From an uncultured Leptospiraceae bacterium (GTDB taxonomy: Bacteria; Spirochaetota; Leptospiria; Leptospirales; Leptospiraceae): a stretch of DNA of 6,815 nt. Under the pieces are notes generated by a model. The model ran no database searches, was not told the DNA's origin, and saw only the letters and a program-made list of their open reading frames with translations. A program made the translations under genes and the position numbers. This document shows, one piece after another, positions 1-6,690 of this stretch (its first letter is position 1; each line of letters starts with the position of its first letter). The DNA lies in NCBI GenBank assembly GCA_937924465.1, contig CALDSP010000143.1:1-6815 (forward strand), given 5' to 3'.

Positions 1-38
1 TATTTTTTAGTAAGGAAAAATTTAAAAAATCAAAGGAT

Positions 39-662
39 ATGAGGTATTTTCCTTTTCCTAACTTAACAACAATTCTGTTATTTACTCTATTACATCAATG
101 TCAAATTTCAGATCCAGAACATAAACTCAAGACTTATGAAATAGAAAACTACACAGGCTTTATAGCTAGAGATTTTTTTCAAGTAATAGTTGAAATTCCT
201 ATTGAACCAAGTGATAAAACAATTCTTCAAATTAGAGAAATTTGTAAAGAGCAATCTATCTATAAAAGAAATAGAATTGCACTTCCTATTTTAAGGGAAA
301 TAGCTAGTTCTAATTCAATCAATCAAAAACGATACAAAAAAAATAATACAGAAAAACACCAAGAAGAGCTCCCGAGTTTTGAGGCAAAAAGTGTCTCAAA
401 AACAAAGTTTATAGATTCTAAAACTCACTTACAAGAATTTGATTGGTTTTTTGAGAAACTTTTTCTTTACAAAGAAGACTATTCTCAAAAAGATAAATGT
501 AAATTTATATACAGGAACATTTCTCCCAATTTATATGAAAAAGTAGAAAACACAAAACTTATTCTCCCACAAAAGCCGCAAGAAACTTTTCAAAAAGAAG
601 AAACTCAAGCACCACAAAATCCAAATCTACCTACTATTCCAACAGGAGGAAGTGTTCGATGA
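39..662 (+). CDS. Putative lipoprotein of unknown function
   Basis: A 207-residue protein I do not recognise. Residues 1-20 form a signal-like segment: one Arg at position 2, then hydrophobic TTILLFTLL (10-18) ending in HQC, with Cys21 as a possible lipidation site. The lipobox is poor (Gln at -1, His at -2), so lipoprotein status rests on the relaxed rules reported for spirochaetes. The other cysteines are 69 and 154. Residues 35-92 look like one folded unit, including a FFQVIVEIP strand and a helical stretch around IREICK; a resemblance to LPP20-type lipoproteins is only an impression. Residues 95-170 are rich in Lys and Glu, and 174-207 form a Pro/Gln/Glu tail ending PTGGSVR, probably disordered. 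The frame has no stop between the window start and this ATG, so translation could begin upstream, but this ATG gives the best signal peptide. The AAAGGA at 32-37 is too close to serve as its ribosome binding site. The stop overlaps the next start (ATGA, 659-662), implying co-translation with the amidohydrolase-like gene. Confidence 0.72.
   Translation: MRYFPFPNLTTILLFTLLHQCQISDPEHKLKTYEIENYTGFIARDFFQVIVEIPIEPSDKTILQIREICKEQSIYKRNRIALPILREIASSNSINQKRYKKNNTEKHQEELPSFEAKSVSKTKFIDSKTHLQEFDWFFEKLFLYKEDYSQKDKCKFIYRNISPNLYEKVENTKLILPQKPQETFQKEETQAPQNPNLPTIPTGGSVR
644..650 (+). promoter_or_regulatory. Shine-Dalgarno AGGAGGA for the amidohydrolase-like gene
   Basis: AGGAGGA lies inside the 3' end of the lipoprotein gene, 8 nt before the ATG at 659. 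It is the strongest ribosome binding site in the window. It fixes the start of the downstream gene and shows that the second cistron can be translated well in its own right, in addition to coupling through the ATGA overlap. Confidence 0.8.
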
Positions 663-1876
663 AACTTATAGTTTTAGCATTATTATTGTTAAGCGCGAAG
701 GTTTTTTCAAAAACAATCATTCTCCCTTATTCTTATTATTTGGATATAAAAGATTATACATGGAAAGGACCAGTGCAAATTACAATTCAAGATCAAATTA
801 TAACTCAAATTCAGAATGCTCCCCAAAATGCAAAAACTTATTATTATATCACACCAAGTTTTTGTGATGCACAAGTAACTCTGAGTTTAAATGCTTTAGG
901 AGGAACACATAACAAAGAAGAGTTAAAAGAAACTTTAGAAATTTATTTACAACATGGAATTACTTATATTTTGAGTGTATTTGATCCTCCATGGGTAAAA
1001 AATTCTTACCTGGAGCTTAAAAAGAAAAAATTCAAACTTCCAGAGATATACTTTTCTGAAAGACCCATTATGTTTTCAACCAAAGAGTACGGAGAACTTC
1101 CAAAAGAAATTTATTTTTATAGTGAAAGTTTTCAAGAAATTTTAAATGAGTTTCGTGAACAACAGAATAGTCGTTTACCAATTTTATTGATTCATAGATA
1201 TTTTCCAGAGAATGATTTTTATTTTACCAGTGAAAGTTTATATATTTTAAAAAACCTTGCAAAGAATAATTTTCTTTCCGTAGCTACCTTTGCAAACAAA
1301 TACTCTACTTTAGATGCTTTAAGGGTCGGGATTGAATATTTACAACATCCAATTTCTATTCAATGGAGCCAAGATATTAAAAAAGAACACATAAAAAAAC
1401 TTAAACTTTTACCTCTTTTAAATGTTTATAAAAACTTATTTCTTTTACAAACTCAAAACCTAAATGAAGAATTTGATTTTTTAAACTCAAATTCTAATTA
1501 TTTTAATAAAAAAATTTTTCCCAAAATAGAAAATTCTATTTCTTTTCAAACTGATATTTCTGAAAAGACTGTTCCTTTTTCTAGTTATTTGGAATTTATT
1601 ATTAAAAATCCGAGTATCCAAAGAAATTTGATTTTAGGAAGTGGGGCAGGGAATTTTCTTTCTTTTCATGGAATTAGTACTATACAAGAGTTAAAAATTT
1701 TTGGAGAGACTATACAAAATAATTTTTATTTAAAGTCTGCCATTGAAAACTCATGTAAATATATAGGAGTGAACAACAATAGGGCTATTCAGGTTGGAGG
1801 CAAGGCAGAACTAATTTTATTTAAAAAAAAACCAATAGAAAATCCTTTCTCAATTGAAAAGGTGATTTGGAGGTAG
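659..1876 (+). CDS. Exported amidohydrolase-fold protein lacking metal-binding residues (probable pseudoenzyme)
   Basis: A 405-residue protein with signal peptide MKLIVLALLLLSAKVFS (1-17), so exported. The remainder follows the imidazolonepropionase/prolidase-like amidohydrolase layout. It has an N-terminal beta-sandwich strand (about 38-52), ITPSFCDAQVTL (64-75) where active enzymes have a PGLID-x-H-x-H motif, YLQHGITYILSVFDPP (96-111) matching the AGVTTVRD region, and GIEYLQHP (224-231) matching the GVDSIEH strand. LILGSGAGN (324-332) corresponds to the GTDAG motif, and NNNRAIQVGGKAELILF (372-388) to the closing G-x-I-xx-GKxADLVL tail. The HxH pair reads Ala-Gln-Val, the usual aHA histidine strand reads VATFA (208-212), and the catalytic Asp of GTDAG is Gly329. 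Only His230 remains at a ligand-like site. The fold is therefore recognisable, but hydrolase activity is unlikely. The reading frame is clean, which argues for a retained non-catalytic role such as ligand binding rather than decay. It is coupled to the upstream lipoprotein gene by ATGA. A highly diverged active enzyme with other ligands remains possible. Confidence 0.75.
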   Translation: MKLIVLALLLLSAKVFSKTIILPYSYYLDIKDYTWKGPVQITIQDQIITQIQNAPQNAKTYYYITPSFCDAQVTLSLNALGGTHNKEELKETLEIYLQHGITYILSVFDPPWVKNSYLELKKKKFKLPEIYFSERPIMFSTKEYGELPKEIYFYSESFQEILNEFREQQNSRLPILLIHRYFPENDFYFTSESLYILKNLAKNNFLSVATFANKYSTLDALRVGIEYLQHPISIQWSQDIKKEHIKKLKLLPLLNVYKNLFLLQTQNLNEEFDFLNSNSNYFNKKIFPKIENSISFQTDISEKTVPFSSYLEFIIKNPSIQRNLILGSGAGNFLSFHGISTIQELKIFGETIQNNFYLKSAIENSCKYIGVNNNRAIQVGGKAELILFKKKPIENPFSIEKVIWR

Positions 1877-1927
1877 TAGTTTTTCCTAATTTTCAGACTT
1901 TTTAAAACTTCATATTTTATTTTTAGT

Positions 1928-1957
1928 AGAAAATCCTTTACAAAATAAAGGTTTTCT
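1928..1957. repeat. Imperfect inverted repeat between operons
   Basis: AGAAAATCCTTTA (1928-1940), loop CAAAA, then TAAAGGTTTTCT (1946-1957). The arms pair over 12 bp with one unpaired T (1934). The repeat lies 51 bp after the amidohydrolase-like gene and covers the -35 box of the proposed downstream promoter. It could act as a terminator for the first operon, but no T-tract follows it on either strand, so an operator for a repressor of the DUF2339 operon fits at least as well. AT-rich stems also arise by chance. Confidence 0.45.
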
Positions 1958-1966
1958 AAGTATACT
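1937..1966 (+). promoter_or_regulatory. Sigma70-like promoter of the DUF2339-DUF3999 operon
   Basis: TTTACA (-35, 1937-1942), an 18-nt spacer and TATACT (-10, 1961-1966). Each hexamer differs from consensus at one base. The -10 box ends only 6 nt before the ATG at 1973, so the expected transcription start falls on or next to the A of the start codon. No Shine-Dalgarno lies at usable distance (AAAGG at 1947-1951 is 21 nt away and within the promoter), consistent with a leaderless transcript. Confidence 0.6.
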
Positions 1967-1972
1967 ATATAC

Positions 1973-3655
1973 ATGTCCTCTAAGGAATTGAAAAGTATTA
2001 AACAAAGGCTTGCCAAATTAGAACAAGAACTCTATGAAATCCATGCAATACTCAAGAAATTAGAAACTTCAGAAGATAAAAAGTATACACAAGAAGAAAT
2101 TCAGCCTGTAAAAGTAAAAAGAATTTTTGAATTTAAACAAAGTTTAGAAAATTTCTTTGGTACGAACCTCATTGCTAAAGCAGGTTTTTTGGCTATTTTA
2201 CTTGCTTTTATTTGGTTTTTGACTTATGCCTTTGAAAACTATTGGATTAACGAAAGTGGTAGGATCTTTCTTGCGATACTTGGAGGATATTTCTTATGGG
2301 GATTGAGTTTCTATTTTTATAAGAGGAATTATGAAAAGCTCTCACCAACTATGCTTGGAACAGGAATCAGTGTTGTATTTTTAGGAGTCTTTAGTGCTTA
2401 TCGTTTTTATGATTTTTTGACTATTCAAGAAACGTTTGTAGGAATGTTTCTTTTATCTGGAATCACAATACTTTTCTCTAAGTTGGCGCGTTCAGAAGTG
2501 CTTTATATTTTTGGCATTCTTGTTGTTTTTTTAAACCCAATCTTACTTTCTACTGGCGAAAATTCTTATAAGTTTTTATTTAGCTATTTGACTTTTTGGA
2601 ATTTCATTCATGTTTGGATGGGTAAAACTTTTTATTGGAGAGCCTCTGCTATTTTTATTCCTAGTTTAAACATTCTTATATATGGAATTTGGGCAAAAGA
2701 GAATTTACATCAAAGTAGTTTTCTTATACCATTTCTATTTTTGGTTTTTAGTTTTGTAGGAATCTTGGTTCGTGAGTTTTATTTTCAACCTCAATTGACA
2801 AAACAAATGTCTTGGACAGGCCCTCTTGCAATTTTATTGGGTTGTATTGGCTATGGTTCTTTAATGAATTGGACTGCTAGGCATTTTTATCCGCAGTTTG
2901 CTCCTAATTTAATCTTATTACTTTCCTTGCTTCCTTTTCTGTTTTTACTTTATCCCAAAGAAGTTCAAAGCAAAGCAGAAAAAATGAGTGGTTTCGGTAT
3001 TTTAGGAAGTGCTTATTTATTTGTGCTTGCAACTCTAAGTATATGGGAAGGGGAGTGGGCAAATTTACCTTTTTTGATTGTAAGTGGTGGACTTGTTACG
3101 TTAGGTGCAAAACAAAACCAAAAAATTTTTTATTATCTTGGGGTTATACTTTGGTTTTTTACTTTAATTAGTCTAGTCTTTAACCTGTCTACAACTCAAA
3201 CTATAGGAATCTTATTTTTTAATACTCGATTTTTAGTTTATCTTTTAGGGATAGGAATTTTAATTTTTAATTTTATTCAAGTTAAAGAAAATTCAGATTT
3301 TCAATTGAAAAACTTTTTTTATATTGCACCTTTATTTATCCTCATATTTGCAAGCATGGTGGAAATGTATCATTACGTACAAAATTTAAGTTATAGAAAT
3401 TTGAGTTATTCTTATGTATTAGCGTTTTATTCAGGTGTGTATTTAGCACATGGTTTTATAAAAGATTCTTTAGAAACAAGAAAAATTGGAATTATTTTAA
3501 TTGGTTTGTTAGTAGTAAAATTTTATTTATATGATATTTGGCAAATGAGCTTAATTGTAAAAATTATTTCAGGGTTTAGTTTAGGATTGGGGCTTGTAGT
3601 AGTTGGAATATTTTATGAAAAATTTAAAGCAAAGTTATTAGGGGAAAAGGAATGA
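1973..3655 (+). CDS. DUF2339 family polytopic membrane protein
   Basis: A 560-residue integral membrane protein of the DUF2339 family, whose biochemical role is unknown. Residues 1-33 are a charged, probably coiled-coil segment (KQRLAKLEQELYEIHAILKK), followed by a polar linker to about 62. From 63 onward hydrophobic segments follow one another closely to 548, roughly fourteen by eye. Family landmarks are GTNLIAKAGFLAILLAFIWF (63-82), then TYAFENYWINESGR (84-97; family form KYAFDNGWIGPAGR), a Gly-rich MLGTGISVVFLG (127-138), NPILLSTG (189-195 region), and the C-terminal KFYLYDIW...KIISGFSLGLGL (516-541), matching the usual D-L-...-R-I-x-S-F ending. The length is within but on the short side of the family range. 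The ATG is the only reasonable start: a TAA lies in frame at 1946-1948 and no other start codon occurs between. The stop overlaps the DUF3999 start (ATGA at 3652-3655). DUF2339 and DUF3999 genes are commonly neighbours, suggesting one envelope complex. Confidence 0.88.
   Translation: MSSKELKSIKQRLAKLEQELYEIHAILKKLETSEDKKYTQEEIQPVKVKRIFEFKQSLENFFGTNLIAKAGFLAILLAFIWFLTYAFENYWINESGRIFLAILGGYFLWGLSFYFYKRNYEKLSPTMLGTGISVVFLGVFSAYRFYDFLTIQETFVGMFLLSGITILFSKLARSEVLYIFGILVVFLNPILLSTGENSYKFLFSYLTFWNFIHVWMGKTFYWRASAIFIPSLNILIYGIWAKENLHQSSFLIPFLFLVFSFVGILVREFYFQPQLTKQMSWTGPLAILLGCIGYGSLMNWTARHFYPQFAPNLILLLSLLPFLFLLYPKEVQSKAEKMSGFGILGSAYLFVLATLSIWEGEWANLPFLIVSGGLVTLGAKQNQKIFYYLGVILWFFTLISLVFNLSTTQTIGILFFNTRFLVYLLGIGILIFNFIQVKENSDFQLKNFFYIAPLFILIFASMVEMYHYVQNLSYRNLSYSYVLAFYSGVYLAHGFIKDSLETRKIGIILIGLLVVKFYLYDIWQMSLIVKIISGFSLGLGLVVVGIFYEKFKAKLLGEKE
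3640..3645 (+). promoter_or_regulatory. Shine-Dalgarno AGGGGA deciding the DUF3999 start
   Basis: AGGGGA lies 6 nt before the ATG at 3652, inside the end of the DUF2339 gene. It supports 3652 as the original start of the interrupted DUF3999 gene. No comparable site precedes the internal GTG at 3838, where the longest uninterrupted downstream frame could begin. Confidence 0.65.
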
Positions 3656-4941
3656 AGTTTTTTATTATAATAATTTTATTTTTTATTGAAAGTCTTTATG
3701 GAGTTCCATTTCAAGAAAAAAGTTTTAATTATAGAAAATAAATTACTCCAAGTTCAGAATTACAAACTTTTTATGTTGCTAAGATTGTATTAGACGAAGA
3801 GGTTTTTTCTAATTCCCATCTTGATGATATTCGAGTTGTGCAAGGGAATAAATTACTTCCTTACATAATTCGCGTAATTCAAAAAGAAAATTTACAAAAT
3901 GAAGGGAGTAAAATTCCAAAAGTAATAAAAAAAGATGCATTAGATGGTGGAAGAATTCGCTATATCTTACGACTTCCAGAACTACCAGCGGGGACAGCTT
4001 ACTCTAGTTTGGAAATTGATGCAGACCGTAAATTTGAAGCCAATGTTTCTGTTATGGGACAAATGAAACCCGAGGACATGAATGAATGGAATCGCGAAAA
4101 GATTTATAAATTAGATACATCTTTAGATACGGGAGTTAAAAGAAATATAAGATTTTTTAAGCCTGATAGATTTTTATTTGCTAAAATAGAAATTGATGGA
4201 CCAGATTTAGATTACAAATTTAAAAAAGTGAATTATATTCCAATTCAGCAAAGAAAAGAAATTGGAAAACCTATTTCACTAGAATCTATAAAAATTGTAA
4301 ATGATGAAGATATAAAAAGCATGGTTTATTATATAGATAATCCCAATCGAATTCCTTATTCTAAACTTAGGTTAGGTTTTCAAGAAAAAAATTTCCAACG
4401 TTCCTTCAGGGTATATGAATTTGATTCAATTGCAAAGGAATACTATTATTTTTCAGAAGGAACTCTACAAAAAACCAAAGATCAAAAAAGTAAGTTAGAA
4501 ATTCAGTTTCCTAGAGAATCCAAAAATCCACTTAAGTTGGAGTTACTTTATGAAGACAATTCTCCCTTAAACCTCACATCATTAGAATTGCTTTATGCCC
4601 AACAAGAATTGCTTTTTGAAATTACTCCAGAAATCTTAGAAGATACGAACTCTCTTTATTTGTATTATGGAAACCAATACCAAAAATCCCCAAACTTCGA
4701 TGCTATTCTTACAAGTAGATTGGTTGCAGAAGAAGTTACTTCTGTGTATCTAAGTTTAGAAAACCAAGAGCCAAATCCTAATTTTGGTTATTCTATTGTG
4801 GAGCCTCCTCTTTCTGTTTGGATTATGCGAATTTTCTTTTATTTAGGGTTAGGGATTTTTGGTTACTTGGGTTATAGAGTGTTTCAGGTTTATGGAAATT
4901 CTTCTTTGTCGCACAACGTAAATGTCCAAACAAAATCTTAA
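3652..4941 (+). pseudogene. DUF3999 family envelope protein, interrupted by in-frame TAA at codon 30
   Basis: Read from the ATG at 3652, the frame gives a signal peptide (MKFFIIIILFFIESLYG), then VPFQEKSFNYRK, then TAA at 3739-3741. The same frame continues without another stop to 4941, for 429 residues once the stop codon is counted as a residue. The sequence on both sides is one domain: FNYRK-stop-ITPSSELQTFYVAKIVLD fits the DUF3999 opening (a F-x-Y-x-R segment, then a strand leading to LDDIRVVQGNKLLPYIIR). Other family-like parts are NSPLNLTSLELLYAQQELLF (303-322) and LYLYYGNQYQKSPNFDAI (335-352), with a C-terminal membrane anchor at about 389-412 and a short polar tail. DUF3999 proteins are exported and tethered at the C-terminus; their function is unknown. 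A restart at GTG 3838 would lack the signal peptide and first beta-strands, so a working product is unlikely. The gene overlaps DUF2339 upstream by 4 bp and the next gene by 20 bp. A single-base change (for example from CAA, GAA or AAA) or a sequencing error would explain the stop. Confidence 0.82.
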
Positions 4942-5263
4942 AGTCTTAATAACACTTGTAATTTTTTTTGGAATAATTTTATCACTTTACCCAAGAGGAT
5001 TTTGCACAAAAGCTAATTTTGAACTTTACTGTAAAGTTTCTCTAAAGAAGGAATATAGAATTGATCATGTTTTGTCTAGTTTTTCTCCACTTTGTGATCA
5101 CGTTTTTTTATGGATCAACACTGAAAAAGAAGGTGGAGGCACAGAAAACTGTTTTATTTGTGTTTTGGATTCTGAACTAAGTGAGTTAGAAAATCTAGTC
5201 AATTCTAAGAAAAAATCAAAGTGTGGTCAGGTATATAAAATAAGAAAAAAAGATTTCTATTGA
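4922..5263 (+). CDS. Small cysteine-rich exported or membrane-anchored protein, unknown function
   Basis: A 113-residue protein I do not recognise. Residues 1-21 form a signal or anchor sequence: Lys3 and Lys7, then VLITLVIFFGIILSL. The mature part has six cysteines (28, 37, 58, 77, 80, 101), including a CFIC pair. An even number in a short exported domain is consistent with three disulfides. A Gly-Gly-Gly loop (71-73) and a Lys-rich C-terminal stretch (97-111) are the other visible traits. The ATG lies inside the end of the DUF3999 gene (20-bp overlap, different frame) with no Shine-Dalgarno in front, so translation probably depends on ribosomes finishing DUF3999. The premature stop there may therefore lower its expression. 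Its TGA is immediately followed by the stop codon of the convergent malic enzyme gene. Hydrophobic start, operon position and clean frame favour a real gene. Confidence 0.6.
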   Translation: MSKQNLKVLITLVIFFGIILSLYPRGFCTKANFELYCKVSLKKEYRIDHVLSSFSPLCDHVFLWINTEKEGGGTENCFICVLDSELSELENLVNSKKKSKCGQVYKIRKKDFY

Positions 5264-6540
5264 TTACAGTCTAAAATTTGACTGAAATTCTATTCTTTTT
5301 CTAAGATATTCTTTATAGTCATCTCTTCCCATATATTCCTTTCTTGCTACACTACTAGAGACGGCAGCCTCCGCTACTGCAATGGAAGCCTCATAATATA
5401 CACGAGGATCAAAAGGTTTAGGGATAATATATTCTGGACCAAATTCAAATTTTTGTCCATCATATAATTCTGAAACATATTCTGGGGTTTCTGTTCTTGC
5501 AAGCATTGCAAGAGCTTTAGCACAAGCAAGTTTCATTTCAGTTGTAATTCGTTGTGCGCGAAGATCTAACGCTCCTCTAAAAATAAAGGGAAAGCATAAA
5601 ACATTGTTTACTTGATTGGGATAGTCACTTCTGCCTGTTCCCATAATTAAATCTTTTCTAACAGATTTTGCAATAGGGTAAGGTATTTCTGGATCGGGAT
5701 TTGCCAAAGCTAAAATGCAAGGATCCTTTGCCATACTAGAAACCATACTTTCATTTAAAATATCTTTTACACTAACTCCTATAAAAATGTCTGTATCTTT
5801 CATTGCGTCGGCAATTGTAATATCTGAGGTGTGACGTACGAATTCTTGTTTGATTGGGGAAATATCTTTTCGGTTATGATTTAAAATTCCTTTAGAGTCT
5901 GCCATGAAAATATTTTCAGAAGCAATTCCAAGATTTTGAATAAGTCTACCAATAGCAACTGCAGCAGCTCCCGCTCCAGAAATGACTACTTTGCAATTAG
6001 AAGGGTTTTTTCCTGTTATTTCAAAGTAATTTATAAGGGAAGCAGTTGTGATTACTGCTGTTCCATGCTGATCTGATCATCATGAAATACGGGAATATTC
6101 ATTCTTTTGACAAGTTCGGTTTCTATTTCAAAACACTCGGGAGCCTTAATATCTTCTAAGTTAATCCCTCCAAAAGTGGGTTCAAGTAAAGTTATAGTTT
6201 CAATTAATTTTTGTGGGTCAGTTGTATTGATTTCTAGATCAAATACATCAATTCCTGCAAACTTTTTAAACAAAACGGCTTTGCCCTCCATAACAGGTTT
6301 GCTTGCTTGTGCTCCTAAATTCCCAAGTCCAAGCACGGCAGTTCCGTTAGAAATTACTGCAACAAGGTTTCCTTTATTTGTATACTCATAAACTAGGTTT
6401 TCATCCTTTTGAATTTCTAAACAAGGTTCTGCTACTCCGGGTGAGTAGGCGAGACTTAAATCATGAAAGTTGCGTGTCGGTTTAGTAGGTTGTATTGCAA
6501 TCTTACCACTAGGAAAAGATCTATGATAGTCTAAAGGCAT
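5264..6540 (-). pseudogene. maeB: MaeB-type malic enzyme without PTA domain, frameshifted by a 5-bp duplication
   Basis: Malic enzymes oxidatively decarboxylate malate to pyruvate with NAD(P) in the cytosol. From the ATG at 6540 the frame runs 156 residues into FHDDQ, then shifts and stops at 6052-6054 after ISMEQQ. Removing one 5-bp repeat unit (6068-6078) restores FHDDQHGTAVITTA and a continuous 423-residue protein to 5264. The N-terminal fragment has LAYSPGVAEPC (catalytic Tyr32), KPVMEGKAVLFKKFAGIDVFD (catalytic Lys region, 81-101), GGINLEDIKAPECFEI (124-139, metal site Glu129/Asp130) and HDD (153-155). The distal part has the nucleotide-binding GAGAAAVAIG (187-196 restored), MADSKG (211-216), LALANPDPEIPYP, GRSDYPNQVNNVLCFPFIFR and EYIIPKPFDPR, all typical of the MaeB malic domain. 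Length equals the malic domain alone; E. coli MaeB has a C-terminal phosphotransacetylase domain that is absent here, with a convergent gene directly following. The two fragments split catalytic residues from the nucleotide domain, so activity is unlikely. GGGGAG at 6558-6563 is 17 nt from the ATG, a poor ribosome site. Confidence 0.92.
6068..6078. repeat. 5-bp tandem duplication (CTGAT x2) causing the malic enzyme frameshift
   Basis: The plus strand reads CTGATCTGATC, an 11-bp run with period 5. On the coding strand this is GATCAGATCAG, where the expected active-site codons are GAT GAT CAG CAT GGA ACA GCA. Deleting any one 5-bp unit restores Asp-Asp-Gln-His-Gly-Thr-Ala. The extra unit explains the whole frameshift; no other change is needed. 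Confidence 0.92.
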
Positions 6541-6568
6541 AGTGCGATTTGTGTTTTCTCCCCAATTT

Positions 6569-6610
6569 ATTCTACAATCACAATAAAAAAGTTTATGAAC
6601 TTGTTTACAA
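6569..6610 (-). promoter_or_regulatory. Weak promoter candidates upstream of the malic enzyme gene
   Basis: In the 150-bp gap (6541-6690), reading the minus strand, TAGAAT (6574-6569) resembles a -10 box, with TTCATA (6599-6594) 19 nt upstream as a poor -35. A second option is TTGTAA (6610-6605) with TTTATT (6587-6582) at 17 nt. Neither is convincing in such AT-rich DNA. The region also holds two 11-bp direct repeats ACAATAAAAAA (6580-6590 and 6607-6617) and a weak hairpin ATAAAC/GTTTAT (6666-6685) just after the Rpn-like gene, which is not a clear terminator. A promoter must lie here if the malic enzyme gene is transcribed separately. Confidence 0.22.
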
Positions 6611-6690
6611 TAAAAAAAAGGAATAAGATGTTAATATTTAAAGCAATAAAATTTTTTAAATCATTATAAACCAGAAAATGTTTATCCAAA

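Noticed and set aside
652..867. 71-codon plus-strand frame overlapping the start of the amidohydrolase-like gene
   Set aside because: Out-of-frame shadow with no family features; the ribosome site, signal peptide and long frame belong to the gene starting at 659.
1789..2016. 75-codon minus-strand frame across the gap at 1877-1972
   Set aside because: Antisense to two supported genes and across the promoter region; AT-rich composition without recognisable features.
3739..3741. TAA as a recoded (readthrough) codon
   Set aside because: TAA is used as a normal stop by other genes in the window, and no readthrough context or downstream RNA structure stands out; a simple nonsense change is more economical.
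3838..4941. DUF3999 starting at GTG 3838 as a complete 367-residue gene
   Set aside because: In-frame family sequence and a signal peptide lie directly upstream, no ribosome site precedes this GTG, and the start falls inside a beta-strand.
6068..6078. Programmed ribosomal frameshift in the malic enzyme
   Set aside because: No slippery heptamer is present, and the defect is explained entirely by a 5-bp insertion, not a one-base slip.
6107..6391. 94-codon plus-strand frame inside the malic enzyme gene
   Set aside because: Antisense shadow of a strongly conserved malic enzyme segment.
6628..6669. 13-codon plus-strand micro-ORF (MLIFKAIKFFKSL) with AAAAGGA just upstream
   Set aside because: The ribosome-site spacing is acceptable, but in an A-rich gap such a match is expected by chance, and the frame is too short to support.
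6666..6685. Hairpin ATAAAC/GTTTAT as terminator of the Rpn-like gene
   Set aside because: Only 6 AT-rich pairs with an 8-nt loop and no clean T-tract following on the minus strand.
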